A DNA stretch of 64,000 nt from Rhipicephalus microplus (GCF_043290135.1 NC_134705.1:59266771-59330770); one strand, 5' to 3'. Counted from the stretch's first letter, positions 50,340 to 62,115 are shown. Notes: generated from the letters alone by a model not told the origin. Numbers and translations: made by a program.

Positions 50340-51118
50340 ACGAATTCGTCCCCTGAGTAACTCAGTGGACGAATTGCAACTCATGATTACGGAGTTAGAC
50401 AAAGAGAGCAGAAAGGTGGGTCTTAAAATTATTATGCAGGAAACGAAAGTAATGTACAACAATTTCGGAAAAGAGCAGCGCTTCGGGATAGGTAATAGTG
50501 CACTTGAAGCTGTAGAAGAAAGACTATGTCTACTTAGGGCAGGTAATAACCGCGGAGCCGAATCACGAGATTGAAGTAACTCGAAGAATAAGAATGCGGT
50601 GGAGCACATTTGGCAAGTACTCTCAAATTGTAACAGATAGATTGCCACTATCTTTCAAGAAGAAGGTATATAACAGCTGTATATTGCCGGTACATAGCTA
50701 CGGAGCAAGAACCTGGAGACTTACTAAGAGGGTTCAGCCTAAATTGAGGACGACGCAGCGAGCAATGGAAAGAAAAATGGTAGGTGTAACCTTAAGAGAC
50801 AAAAAGGGAGCAGAGTGGATTAGGGAACAAACGGGGGTTAAGGATATAATAGCTGTAATCAAGAAGAAAAAATGGACATGGGCTGGGCATGTAGCGCGTA
50901 GACAAGATAACCGCTGATCATTAAGGGTAACTAACTGGATTCCCACAGAAGGCAAGCGGGTTAGGGGGAGACAGAAGGTTAGGTGGGCAGATGAGATTAA
51001 GAAGTTTGCGGGTATAAATTGGCAGCAGCAAACACAGGACCGGGTTAACTGGTGGAACATGAGAGGCCTTTGTTCTGCAGTGGATGTAGTCAGGCTGATG
51101 ATGATGATGATGATGATA
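50340..51118 (+). mobile_element. RTE-type LINE 3' part with (GAT)n tail
   Basis: It begins at a degraded RT catalytic site and continues LSNSVDELQLMITELDKESR and KVGLKI. The C-terminal block follows: RRMRWSTFGKY, SFKKKVYNSCILPVHSYGAR, TWRLTKR, TTQRAMERKMVGVTLRDKK and WTWAGHVARR (50870-50905), then GKRVRGRQKVRWADEIKKFA. The end is (GAT)n at 51097-51118, the classic RTE 3' microsatellite. Frameshifts (near 50570 and 50915) show that it is dead. Confidence 0.85.
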
Positions 51119-51996
51119 ATTTGATAGAAGCGAAATGGGCAGCACGAAAGTGTTGCGTGTGGACTCTTGCTGCCTTCGAGAATGGAAATTTCGATGCTGT
51201 AGTTGGAACGAAAGAACCTGTCCGAAAGAGAACGGACGTCCACGAACACAGCTGTGTGAGGCGCGTGTAGAATTGGCAAAAAGATAGCACAACAATAATG
51301 CTGACGTCACTGCACTGTTAAAAGAATGACTGAATAGCAGCGCTGACGTGTTTTAATGCGGTGATTTTTTGATAACCGCCTCATGCGTTCCCAACGGCAC
51401 GCGCTTTCCTGTAGTCATTTTTATCAAGGCTTCTATCACGCACTTCACTTTATTCATGCCATGGCGGCCGCAGAACGAGCTTGGCGTAAACCCTTGAGCC
51501 TGAGAAGCTGGGATCATCCTGCATAGCACCCCTGGATTGTCCTACGTGGACTTACTTCAGTGGATGGCATTTAACTAGAGTTCACGTTAACCCGACGTGA
51601 CAGCTGTGTTGTAGAAATATATGCAATGTTCATAAAGTTCGACAGCAGCATTGCAGCCACATTTGACGTTTCACCAATGCCACGTGCGCACAGGGACTTT
51701 TTCCAAGTGATTTCTGGACTTCCGTTGCTTTGTGGTAGAAGGCTTCATTGCCACTCTCACTAGTGTTTGATTTCTGCTTGGTCATTCATATTTATTCTTT
51801 GCATTCGTCACGTCAACACTCCTGAATTTAAATAGCCAATGTGTGCTGTCACCGTTCGTTGTTACATACGAACTGTCGATCACTTGTGGTGCATACATGC
51901 CGTCCACAACCTGTGGTATACTCTTATGTGCAACACTTATCTGGAGGAATGGGTATGACAACGTACGCGACAAAATTATCGCCTTATTCTTCTCAT
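51119..51996. other. Unassigned interval
   Basis: No supported gene or repeat recognised between the RTE tail and the CAGA microsatellite. Confidence 0.4.
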
Positions 51997-51997
51997 G

Positions 51998-52088
<91 letters not shown>

Positions 52089-52243
52089 GATAGATAGATA
52101 GATAGATAGACAGACAGAGACAGATAGACAGACAGAGACAGATAGACAGACAGACAGACAGATAGATAGACAGACAGAGACACACAGACAGACAGATAGA
52201 TAGACAGACAGATAGATAGACAGACAGAGACAGACACACAGGC

Positions 52244-52284
<41 letters not shown>

Positions 52285-52325
52285 GACAGAGACAGAGACA
52301 GAGACAGACAGACAGACAGACAGAC
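51997..52325. repeat. (CAGA)n/(GATA)n compound microsatellite
   Basis: Pure CAGA to 52088, then mixed GATA, CAGA and GAGACA blocks to 52325. It borders the 3' side of the Gypsy pol region and produces the artificial LSVCLSVC minus frame. Confidence 0.97.
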
Positions 52326-52439
52326 TTTTCAGCAGCTTGACGGGGCTCGCTGCTACATTTGCTTCTGTGATCGTCGGCAGTGGTTGGGGTCGTGTTGCCG
52401 GGGAAAGAGCGCGGTGTGGCAGCCCACCCAGGTACCCTT

Positions 52440-53400
52440 CTCTGCTTCGCTACTCGTCTAGGCACTTCTCAGTTGGTTCCCACGTCGCTGATGGCGCTCG
52501 CCGTTATCGAACTGGACCGTGTACGACACCGGGCCTCTGATTTCCTCCACTCTGGCAGCTTTCTATCTGGGACCTGGAGTGAAGCTTTTAGAGAAGACAG
52601 TGTCATTAACACAGTACCTCTTTGTGCCTGAAAGGTGGACGTCAGGCACATGCTGTCGGTCCGGATGAAATCGATCCAAAGCCGTTCTCAGCCTCCACCC
52701 TACCATTTCTGCTGAAGATTTTCCTGTGACAGAATGTGGCGTCGTGTGCTGTTCAAGCAGGAACCGCGAAATATTGCACTGTGTTGATCCTTCCTGTTTC
52801 TTTTTAATGCTTCTTGACTTCCCTTACCATCCTCTCGGCTCTATCATTACTGGCGAGATGATAAGGTGCCATAAAAACCGCACGCATATCAATAAACTTC
52901 AGAAATGTTTGCAACTCTGCGCTTGTAAGGCCGTTCCCTTATCAGAAACAACGTCTTGCACGCCATGTGTCGCAAACATTTTTCTTAGTCTCGTCACAAC
53001 GGCCACCGCCTTCATTGACGACATGATTTCAAACTCGACCCAGTTGCTGCAGGCGTCGACCACAATTAGGAATACATCTCCTTTGACTGGGTCCGTGAAA
53101 TCTATGTGCAGACGACTCCAAGATTGGTCTGGTTTGACCCAAAAGTGAACGGGAGCCTTGGGGTCACTTTTGCGCTTGGTCTGACATGGCTGGCAGTAAC
53201 ATACATACTTTTCTATTTGGCCATCTATGTTTGGCCAAAACATAAGCCCTCTAGCTGCTGCTTTCATAGCGCTTATCCCTGCGTGATTTGCATGCAGGAG
53301 TTGGAGCACTCAGTCTCTTGCGGCCTCTGGAATTATCAGGCGATTTCCCCAGTGTACGCAATCCCGGTGCATTGACAACTCAGTGTTCCCCACCTCGTAT
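52440..53400 (-). pseudogene. Gypsy integrase (H2C2 zinc finger, rve core, C-terminal domain), frameshifted
   Basis: Minus-strand order: an HANHAGISAMKAAAR zinc-finger start, WPNIDGQIEKYVCYC and CQPCQ (H2C2, near 53200-53260). The core has WSRLHIDFTDPVKG, FLIVVDACSNWVE and VSDKGT, then after a frameshift MAPYHLASNDRAERMVREVK (about 52790-52850), the P-Y-H-P-x-S-N-G-x-A-E-R integrase signature with P and G altered. The C-terminal domain carries KSFTPGPR, KAARVEEIRGPVSYTVQFDN and GERHQRRGNQLR, ending near 52460. Several stops. Confidence 0.85.
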
Positions 53401-54350
53401 GGTGTAAACACGTTGTTTAATTGTGTCGAAGGCCAACCACTCAGGATCCAGTCCTTCACCTTGGATAAGGCGCCGTCTGTCTTGATGGTTTGACAATGTC
53501 CAGGGCCTGTAACAGTGGACACTCGACAGCTTCCAGTAAAAGCAAGCCTTTAGGCGGTTGGGGTTTGTCCTCGTCCCCGGGAGCTGGTAGTCGACTGAGT
53601 GCATCGGCGTTGGAGTTGTCCTCACTTCACCTGCACTGAATGCGATAGTTATACTCAGACAAAATCCAGCGCAGCCTTCTAGCCAACAGTACTTCCGTTA
53701 CTCGTTTGTCCATGTTAAAGAAACTCAAAAGCGGTGTGTGATCTGTTATCACCATGAATTCTCACCCAGCAATGTACTGACGAAATATTTTAACACCTAA
53801 TACGACGGCTAGGCCCTCTTTGTCAATTTGGGTGTAGTTACGCTCACTTGCGCCAAGAGTTCGTGAAGCACAAGCTATGGGTGGCTCGCTCCGGTTTGGA
53901 GCTTTATGGGCCAGGAATTTTGGTTTGGCGTCGTCTTTCAGCGCGATGTGCACTGGAGGTCCATTAAAGCCTGCAGGACAGTCACTGCGAAACACCTCAG
54001 TAAACTGTGAAGTCACATATTGAACATTCATTTGCTGAATTCCATGCAGCCCAATTCCTAGTGGCCCAAACCAGTTCCGCCATAGCAAGCTGTTACCTCT
54101 TCTCTTCACTAGAAACAAAGGCAGTTTTGCTGTCCGGTCCTTGAATTTCACCACAACACTTGCGCGACTAACTATGGGCAACGCCTCCTTTGACCAGGTT
54201 ACTAGCGTTGTTTTTGATTCGTGGAGGGGTATTTTCCTTTGCTTTTCCGTGAATCATTGAAACCTGTCTTCACTCACAATTGAGCACAACGCTCTAGAAT
54301 CAATTTTTATGGGTACATTTTGCCCTTCGATCTGTACGTCTATCATAAAT
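53401..54350 (-). pseudogene. Gypsy protease-RT junction fused to RNase H, RT core deleted
   Basis: Minus strand: a VVKFKDRTAKLPLFLVKRRG and FGPLGIGLHG block of the protease-RT linker, FTEVFRSDCPAGFNGPPVHI and KPKFLAHKAP (RT start). It jumps directly to RNase H (ASRTLGASERNYTQIDKEGL, AVVLGVKIFRQYIAG, then ITDHTPLLSFF and RRLRWILSEYNYRIQCR). The palm motifs including YxDD are absent, an internal deletion of roughly 600-700 bp judged against the usual order. The end continues ADALSRLPAPGDE-like sequence toward the integrase. Confidence 0.8.
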
Positions 54351-55245
54351 TTTTCTTCTTGCTCAACAACTTCTCAAACGGAAAGTAATTCTGGTATTTT
54401 GTAAGCGCCCTTTGATTTACTATCTTTTTTCTCTGCTCCTGGAAAATATTTCTTCGAAACTTTCTAACTTCATCTTTTGAACGACGGGCTTTTGCTGGGT
54501 GTCCGATTTTTTTGTACATTAAACATGCCGCCTTTTTGAAACGACATAAACGCGGAGCGTGTTTACCGTTGCCACAATAACGACTGCAACCTACCACCAT
54601 GGTTTCTTGCTTCATGCGAGTGGCTTGAATCACGCCCTGGCTCTTTTTCGTCTCGTCCCGTCTCTGGTTGCGTACGTCTCGCTGCTGTTGCGCTTTAGCT
54701 TCAGCTGTCATGGCCATGTCGTACGCGACCTGGAACGTAAGATTCTGCTCGGCGAGAAGTCTCTGCTGGACCGCTTCATTCTTTATGCCGCACATGAAAC
54801 GATCCCGCATCATGATGTCCAACGGTAACTGCTTGTCACCCAATCCCCAGTTTTCGGTGAGCTTTCGCAGAGCGGGGACGTAGTCTGCCACTGATTCATC
54901 AGCAGCGTGGTTTCTTGTGTAGAACAAAAACCTTGCGTGCAGATCGGAAGGTCTCGGCTGCAGGTGCTTGCGAACGGCTGTCTTGACTTTGTAGTAGCTT
55001 GCCGTGGTCGGTCTTACTGGATTCACCTGGGTTACGATGAGCCCGTACGCTGTTTCGCCGCAGCAACTCAATAAAACTGATCATTTCTGCTCATCCGTTG
55101 TTATCTTGTTCACAACCCAAAATATTTCCAACTGCTCGACGTGGTCATCTCAAGACGCGTTCTGCCAAGACGATACTCGCCAATGTTGCCAACCGCCATT
55201 CCGCTTTCTTCGACGGCGGCCTCGCCCGGCTGGTCCGCTTCATCG
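54351..55245 (-). pseudogene. Gypsy gag (CCHC-type), frameshifted
   Basis: Minus strand, starting with a frameshifted HVEQLEIFWVVNKITTDEQK near 55090-55150, then LSCCGETAYGLI, PVRPTTASYYKVKTAVRKHL, QPRPS, NHAADESVADYVPALRKLTE, LPLDIMMRDRFMCGIKNEAV and QQRLLAEQNLTFQVAYDMAM. The zinc-knuckle region is degraded (CSRYCGNGKHAPRLCRFKKA and CLMYKKIGH). This is the capsid-nucleocapsid protein of a tick Gypsy element. Confidence 0.85.
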
Positions 55246-55249
55246 CCAA

Positions 55250-55400
55250 TGTAGTAAATCAGTCGGACGCTCCACTGGGAAATGAACGTATGTTTATTGA
55301 CACCCAGTACTTTTATAGAATGGCTGTGAACTCGTGATGAGGCCACCACTGCCTGCGTGGGTGATAAGCGATAAAATGCGCATGTGACGTCAGTATACAA
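55250..55400 (-). mobile_element. 5' LTR fragment and primer-binding region of the Gypsy element
   Basis: On the minus strand this stretch has a TATAAAAG box (55311-55318) and AATAAA (55293-55298). It ends ACTGATTTACTACA at 55250, followed immediately by TTGGCGATGAAGC, the type of sequence that follows Gypsy LTRs as primer-binding site. The upstream side is cut by the (GATA)n run. No matching 3' LTR is recognisable beyond 52440. Confidence 0.55.
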
Positions 55401-55401
55401 C

Positions 55402-55403
55402 GA

Positions 55404-55452
<49 letters not shown>
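55402..55452. repeat. (GATA)n microsatellite
   Basis: About twelve GATA units between the two Gypsy fragments. Confidence 0.97.
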
Positions 55453-55453
<1 letters not shown>

Positions 55454-55454
55454 T

Positions 55455-56640
55455 CAAGATAATAACCTGTCAGACCGAGAAAAGAGCGAAGTTGTTTCTC
55501 GGACTGAAGTCGTTGAGCAGCTCTTGCCATCTTTTATATCGTGTCTTCCAGCGGTTGAATCGTTCCACCCTCTAAGTCGATGGCCAAAGAAATTGTACTT
55601 CTCGGGCTTGATCGTTGGTGCAAACACGTGGATCCTCCTCAACAGGTGACGCATGGTTTCTGTATCCTCTTACCACGTCGTCGAAGTAATAAGCGCGTCA
55701 TTCGTGTAATAGACGACATTTGGTAAGCCCTGTAGAAGGCGTCTCATTCACCGAGTAAAAAATGCTGACACTGTTTTGACCCCAAGCGGCATGTACAACA
55801 AGTAATATTGTCCTGATTGAGTGGTAAATGACGATTTCAGGTGATGATGCTGGTCCACAGGCACATGCCAGTATCTTTTAGTAGGGTCCAGCTTTGAAAA
55901 GAACTTTCTCGTTCCGATCTTAGCAAACATGACATCTGTCCTTAAGGGATTGTACCCGCGTCGAAAAATAAGGCATTGTTAATCTGACAGAAATTGATGC
56001 AAGCGCGGTAATTTTTATCTAGTTTGTTAACCAGCACTAACGGTGAATTGTATTATTTTGTGTTACTTAAAATCAGTGACGTCGTATAGCCTGTCATGTC
56101 TCCGCACGCTCTTGTTCGGATGCTGTAGCATCTCAATGGGCGGCAACCATTCTCGCAAAGGTCGCTGCTGTCACTTTCCCCGACGAAGGCTGGAAGACCA
56201 GTGTAGGAAAACGTTGGCGTAACTGTGATGGTGCGACGAAAAACTTGGTATGGAGGATGGAAAGCAGGATCGACGAGATGGTGCAGCAAATGGCAGCGCG
56301 TCCGGAGGCTTGTTGCTTTCGCGTCGATTTTCAAAAGGAGAACAAGAGAAGGCCAGCTCAAAAGTGTGATATTGTTGGCCACGATACGGGCAAATGCAGA
56401 AAACATGACCGGCTTCGTCGCAGTGGAAACAAACTGGTCGGTGATCTGCGGTGCACCCGATGTCCGTCTTCCGAGTAAATGGCTGACGGCGACCGTTCTT
56501 GGCGACTAAGTTGCAGACGATGGCGGATGGTAGAGTGACGATGTTTTAATTGGAGCTGTGGAGTCGGCGCTAACGAGAGTCTATTTATGTCGTATGTGTT
56601 AATTACTGTGTCCATAATAATGAAAAATCTGGAAAAGTCA
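55455..56640 (-). pseudogene. Second Gypsy fragment: RT plus gag zinc knuckle
   Basis: Minus strand: a CCHC knuckle (CFHCDEAGHVFCICPYRG, about 56385-56440) with a serine/proline-rich tail, then an RT region: YRACINFCQINNALFFDAG (near 55970-56020), KFFSKLDPTKRYWHVPVDQH, FTTQSGQYYLLYMPLGVKT and a degraded catalytic site (YYTNDALITSTTW near 55680-55710, where Y-I-D-D is expected). LLRRIHVFAPTIKPEKYNFF, GHRLRG ends the piece near 55560. Its RT differs from what remains of the first element, so it is a different family or copy. Confidence 0.75.
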
Positions 56641-56756
56641 ATGTTTACTAACTGCTTTCACGATTTCTCTTTTTGCAGCTACAGGCATGTTAGGATGGTT
56701 TAGGTCATTTCTGATAGAAATTAAAAAAGGTACACTACATAAATAAAAGTTTAAGT

Positions 56757-56920
56757 AGGGTGTTCAATCCACCGCGAGTGCTGTCAAACCACCAGGTGAG
56801 AATGCAGAATCGCTAGCAAGCACGAGAGAATAAACGGGTTCATCAGAGTAGTAGCAGAGTCTTGGTTGCCTCTTCAGTGTGGAATAAAAGCCTCTAACCA
56901 TAATTCGACGGAATCAAGTT
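56757..56920 (+). mobile_element. LTR-like segment 1 (BEL/Pao-associated)
   Basis: About 160 bp similar to 63588-63741 in the same orientation: TGTTCAATCCACCGCGAGTG against TGTTGAATCCATCGCGAGTT, shared ACCACCAG, GCACGAGAG, GTCATCAGA, AATAAAAG and GGAATCAAGTT/GGATCAAGTT blocks. Starts TG, has AATAAA near the end, so an LTR is the best reading. Confidence 0.5.
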
Positions 56921-56937
56921 ACAAGTACGTTGTAGAG

Positions 56938-57055
56938 ATGCTACAGAAGCGCTTCGTTTATTAGACGTGCCAGAAACAGGAATATTTTGCAAGATTGTGT
57001 CAGCTGACTCCTGTTCGAGCATCCAGTGACACAAGAGCACTCCGGCATATGTGAC
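56938..57055 (+). pseudogene. BEL/Pao gag fragment, + orientation
   Basis: ATGCTACAGAAGCGCTTCG, then GAACAGGAATA and TTTGCAAGA through GAGCATCC.GTGACACAAGAG to CTCCGG matches the gag segment at 61468-61580. It is a short orphan piece placed directly after the LTR-like segment. Confidence 0.65.
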
Positions 57056-57059
57056 CACG

Positions 57060-57600
57060 GGCTAGTGAAACTTCTCCGTCGTGGTCAGAGTTGCGTTGTT
57101 GTGGGAAATATGGACAAACTGCTCCCAGAACTGCATCACTTTACACACAACTCCTGAGAAAGGCGCAACCGTGAGATTCGGTAGCTTGACTCCCGTCTTG
57201 TGAGATGGTGAAGGGATCCTATGGGTAGCCCTCACCAATCCATTTTCTGTTTGCGTACTTCAAATGCGTTTCTGCCTGCTTAGAATCACGGCCAGGATAC
57301 GCGTCACGTTGTCCCAGTATTCTAGTATGATATCGTATTCGGCTCGCAAGTCCTCGTCCGAGATGATACTCTCCAATTTCCAAATTCTCTCAGCTCGTCG
57401 TTAATCGTTTTCAGCCTCTCGTATATGTTAAAACGAGCTACGCATGCGTCGCGGAATCATTGTAAGTAGAACAATGTCCTCATTGATGATCCAGCTGATG
57501 ATCTTTTCAAGGTCTTTCAGGGTGCTCGTAGCTGTCGGCCGGTCAATCCTGGGTCGATCGTCAACAAAGTAGGTTGTATATGACATGGAGCAGCCGTGGA
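57060..57600 (-). pseudogene. BEL/Pao gag N-terminal part, minus orientation
   Basis: Minus strand: an acidic/coiled-coil lead (KLESIISDEDLRAEYDIILE, YWDNVTRIL) and then the characteristic gag start VKLPNLTVAPFSGVVCKVMQ, FWEQFVHISHNNATLTTTEK F. In BEL/Pao elements this block precedes the GDAA..GL segment found on the + strand at 61.4 kb, so one gag is split into opposite orientations. Confidence 0.7.
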
Positions 57601-57669
57601 AGTACTCTATCTCGTCAAGGCAGTTAAAACAGACTACTATTTACACAGCAGAGACCATCAAAACCATGC

Positions 57670-60400
57670 TTTTAATCTAATTATGATGATGACGATGATG
57701 ATGACGAGCCTTCAGCTTTGCTGGCACTCGCCCACAAAGGGGATTGGCCAAGAACCGGGCGGCAGGATGGATAAATGTGTTAGTTATAAGTGAGGCCTTT
57801 AGGTAGTCTCGTAGCTGTAAATAGTAATAACAATAGACTGACAAGGTAATCTTTTCGTTGCCATTATGTACGCACACACGGCAGAGTAAACCTCCCTGTG
57901 GCTATAACGTAATCTAATCCCTCCGAAGGATAAAATTACTTCCACGTTTATTTTTAAAGCTAGCTTTTCAATTGGTTCGACCAGGTATGTTTTCCTTTGA
58001 TAATAATATCGTTGACAGGATAAAAAGAAATGATTTATTGATACTGATTCCTTGCAAAACAAGTCCTTTTGGAAGACATAACGGAAATGTTAGTCCAGCT
58101 TTATGTAGCTAATATTTCAGGTGTGGAATTCGGCATCGCAATCTGGTGATTGTAATTTATAACTGCCGAGATACACACCACTGTTTGTTCCAGCAAAATC
58201 TTAGATGTACTAAGTATCTGACTTTCACATACAAAACGTTATTTGCCACAAATTTGGTGAGTCCAAGACACAAGAACAAAGTTTCTCTTTCTAATAATTT
58301 TAACTGTCTCATCTTGTATGCCGCGCTGCCTGAAACTAATACGCACCCGAATTCCATAATAGGCCGCACATACATCTTGTAAATCATTATCAATGAACTC
58401 CTTCGCAATCCTGTTTTTCTGTTTCCCAATTTGCGTAACCACACCAAGGCACGTGACGCTTTACAGCCAACCTCGTCTGTATGGCTTTTCTAATTTAGCA
58501 TCCTATTATATACAATGCCTATGTATTTCAGGAAATCAACCTGGGGAATGAGCTCGGTACTATACATCAGGGAAATGTTGACACGATCCTTAAAAGAGAA
58601 CGGCAGAAGCACACTTTTGTTGACGTTCAATGACATATGGATATTGTCAAGCCATCCTTCTAGCATGTTCATGTAATTCTGTAATGCCTGATACAATGAG
58701 TGCAGATCACTGTTTGTTGCAAAGAAAGCAATATCATCTGCATACACGTAAATTTGGATATCCTGATGAGTTGGAATGGAACTTAGTAATATGTTGAATA
58801 ACACAGGGGATAATACCGAGCCCTGAGGTACACCTCGTGTCTGTTTATATCTTTTGGAAGAGCATGCATTCAAGAAGCAATGAAATTCTCTGTCTTTCAC
58901 AAACTATGTAATCCATCCTGGTATATAATTGGGAAAGCGATAGTCTTGCGTCTGCTGGATTAGGATAGGATACTACACTTTGCCGTACGCTTTAGCTAAG
59001 TCTAGAGTGAATAGTGCACAGTATTTGCGGCGATGCCGAGCCGGCTGTATGCGACTTTCCAAATCCACATGTGCACACCAAATGGAATATCCCGATCTAA
59101 AGCCAATTCGTCTGGGGCTTAATATTGTATGGTCATTGATATAGTTCATTATACGGGCATTCAAGACTCTCTCTACAAGCTTGACCAGGTTAGACGTGAA
59201 TGAAATAGGCCTTACGTTGTCCAGGGTAAACTCCATTCTCTGTTTTTTAAGTTTCGGAATATTTTTGGAAAGCTTCCGATTTGCCGGAATCCAGGAATTT
59301 TTCAGCGAATAATTAACTATATTACGGATTTCATGTGGGGATATTTCGTATAGCACTTTTATCATTGTAGAGGTCACCCCATCAGGTCCAGGAGCAGCGG
59401 GCGGTAAGCTCTTCATCACATCCGTCAGTTCAGCTAAAGATACCTCCTGAAAATCACAATCCACCCTTGATTTCCCCATGGACTTTAGCATAAAACTCGT
59501 AAGCCTGGTTTGCACGCAGTCAGCAATATTTTCCAAGAAATCAGAGAGTTCGCGAGGAGACATAATGGTGAAGTGAAAGTTTTCTGCCTGCGGAATCATT
59601 TTCTCGCACGCGAAAACCTGAAAAGCACTTTCTTATTTTTAGACTTAAACAGATAATTAAATTTATTCATATCATAGTCTTGTGTTGCTTTGTGCACTAT
59701 ACGCTTAAAATCAGCGGCCATGAATTTATATTCACTCCAATTTTCGGGGCATTGGTTAATTACCAGCTTTTTCGATGCCGCTTTTTGCTTTCTATACCCC
59801 CTGACACCTTCTAGATTCCACCACGGGCTAAAAGATACCGCTGTGTTCGAGTTTACAGGAAACGTTGAACTTTTATAGATCATTTTGATGCCGCACATAG
59901 ACTCATATCCCTGAAGTCTTCCAGCTTTTCCTCGCAGAAAATTAACGTAGATTTTAAGTCTTTTTGTAATTTAGCATAATTTACAAGTGAGCCAGCTTTC
60001 CCTGCCAAGCTAACCCTCTGGAACTTAATTTCAAAACTAATGGGAAGATGGTCGCTGTTTGTAGCACAATCTAATATATTCCACGAGGATATAATCAAAG
60101 TGGAGCTGGAAAATGTTAAATCAATAGTCAATTTAGAGTTACCTCTTACAAATGTAGCAACTTGTGAATTCAAGCAGGAAAAGTTATTATCAAGCGTCCA
60201 TTCCCACAAATGTCTTCCACATACATCAGATCTGAAGCCCCAAGACTCATGGTGTGAATTGAAATCACCACACAGCACTATTTCTTTTCTGCATGAAGCT
60301 AACACAATATCGAGGAATCTCGTGTCCTGAACTCCTGCAGGAAAGTATACATTTGCAAAAGAGAAAGGCGAGCAGTCTGGTAGTGTTATGTCTAACACGA
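57670..60400 (-). mobile_element. Nearly complete I-like LINE, EN-RT-C-terminal domain
   Basis: The minus strand reads from 60398: an endonuclease with VLCGDFNSHHESWGF (60240-60285) and NSDHLPISFEI (60020-60055). The RT follows: PAAPGPDGVTSTMIKVLY (59345-59400), DNVRPISFTSNLVKLVERVL, LFTLDLAKAYGKV, TRGVPQGSVLSPVLFNILL and IQIYVYADDIAFFA (YADD near 58740). The C-terminal blocks are RRSSLIMIYKMYVRPIMEFG and LERETLFLCLGL, a zinc-like CKESVSINHFFLSC (57990-58040) and LSFGG. The 3' end reads CCAATCCCCTTTGTGGGCGA and an (ATC)n tail at about 57680-57702. Four frameshifts split it; no RNase H was recognised. The 5' end is truncated at about 60400. Confidence 0.9.
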
Positions 60401-60679
60401 GAATTATCGTGTTTTTCCTCTCGTGCTTGCTGGCACTTCTTCTTCATCATCTGGTGGTTTGCCACCAGATTAACCACTTTATTTCGCTATTTATATGCGA
60501 AGCATTTCTTAGCCATCTTCGGCCACCTTGAGCGTATCTATCTAACTAGCCGGTTACGGTTGGGTGCTCTCGTGGTCGCCCCATTTAGTTGGCGTGAACC
60601 AAAATGAGCATGAAAGGGTAAGATGGTTTGACGAATACGACGCGCTTGTCAAGACATGAATAATGTCACAATCCTGTCG

Positions 60680-60955
60680 CGTACGTCGTCAAACACTTCC
60701 CGCCAGACAGTGGCACATACCCACGGGTGGGTATTTGCCGCTGGTATGCGGGTATGTGCCACAGGTGATTGACACTTGGTATCTGCTCAGGAACATATAG
60801 AACACACATGGGTAATTTTGATGCGCGAGTGTAAAGAAATACGCAACGTCGGTAGCGTCGACCCGACGAGTCCCAGCTGGAATCGAACGCAATCATTCTG
60901 GGTGCCAGTGAAGTATTTTACCACAAAGCTACGCCAGGTCTCGGAACTACTTTTC
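60680..60955 (-). mobile_element. tRNA-derived SINE, second family
   Basis: Minus strand: GAGACCTGGCGTAGCTTTGT (A-box-like TAGCTTTGTGG) and GCGTTCGATTCCAGC (B box, 60880-60895), then a body ending in an inverted repeat GTGGCACATACCC/GGGTATGTGCCAC (60710-60722 and 60750-60762). It is distinct from the Ruka-like family. Confidence 0.65.
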
Positions 60956-61289
60956 AAATAGACGCTCATCTTCGTGAAACAGTAATAGTCGTTTCAGTGC
61001 TGCCCACCCAATTTTATTAACATTACCTATGCACTATTTTGATACAGCCATCACGTCGGGTTAACGTCATATGTGGTTAGTTGCCATGCACTGAAGTTAA
61101 TTTGTGTTAGTGTCAAGGGCAAGCATCTTCGCGGGCATCAGTGCCTTATATCAGCTTCTGGTGTTGCAAATACGCATGTTCCAGTTGGCATTGTTGCGCA
61201 AGTGCAAACAACTGGGTGTATAAACATCTGCAACTCTTCAACATATATCTGTGTGCCCGACATTTGTACATTAATTTAGCGTCATTTCA
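60956..61289. other. Unassigned spacer
   Basis: No supported feature between the SINE and the BEL/Pao gag. It may be the element's 5' untranslated region, but nothing shows it. Confidence 0.3.
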
Positions 61290-62115
61290 AGACGTGTCGC
61301 TCAATAAAAAAAATGCAAGATGGTCACCTTTCTTCCGCATGCTTTGCGTAGCGTGGACTCTCAAGTACGTGGGATCTGCCGAATTTTTACAACAGTTCTT
61401 CAAAGGAGATGCTGCATCAGCTGTGGGCGGTCTTCCAACAACTGAAGTATGCTTCAGTGGCACTGTAAGCATGCTACAGAAATGCTTCGGCGATAAGGCA
61501 CACTTGGAACAGGAATACTTTGCAAGACTCGTCATCTGACTCCGGTTTGAGCATCCGGTGGCACAAGAGTCCTCCGGTCACTCTATGATCAAGTGCTCGT
61601 GAACATGTGATGGCTGGAGTCACCGAGTGTACAGCGGGCTTCATTTTCATCAAAGCTCTGTGACATCGTAGTGAGGGCATTACCCCTAGATGTCCTAATT
61701 CTCTACCACGGTACCTGTGCCGCACAAGGTTCTATGTACCATGCTGCTAGTTTTTGGGGGCTTGAAGGTCTACTGAAGCTCCTTGCCATTGAAATACAAA
61801 GCCTCGAGAAGAGCGACTACAATGATGGCAGTGGGCGAGACAGCGACGGCAAAAGTGTCGAACCAGCCAACTCGAAGTCACAGCTGGGACCAGCCGTATT
61901 CATCTGTTATGTTGACGAAGTCTTCTGGGGATTTCAAGATATAAGAAAGAATGGTGTCTTCTGCACATCAAGACAGCACTCCGCAGAAGCGTGTCCTACC
62001 GACATGTCCGTGATCCAGAAGAAGCAAGTGTTGTCGAGGAATAAATGGTGCTTCCAATGTATCTGTGACGAAAGATCACAGGACACGCGACCTCAAGCGG
62101 AGGATCTCTTGTAGG
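61290..62115 (+). pseudogene. BEL/Pao gag, + orientation
   Basis: + strand blocks in the family order: LKYVGSAEFLQQFFKGDAAS, AVGGLPTTEVCFSGTVSMLQ and KCFGDKAHLEQEYFARLV (61350-61530), then after a frameshift ALPLDVLILYHGTCAAQGS (61674-61730), LLKLLAIEIQSLEKSD, and a C-terminal cysteine block CTSRQHSAEACPTDMSVIQK and LSRNKWCFQCICDERSQ (61960-62085), the retroviral-type zinc-binding end of BEL gag. Stops at 61538 and nearby. No protease, RT or integrase of this family follows. Confidence 0.85.

Noticed and set aside
50336..50355. 20-bp perfect palindrome around GAATTC
   Set aside because: It aligns with the degraded catalytic-site codons of the RTE element, so the symmetry is probably accidental.
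51782..52465. 227-codon minus-strand frame
   Set aside because: Mostly (CAGA)n microsatellite read as LSVCLSVC; the non-repetitive ends match nothing.
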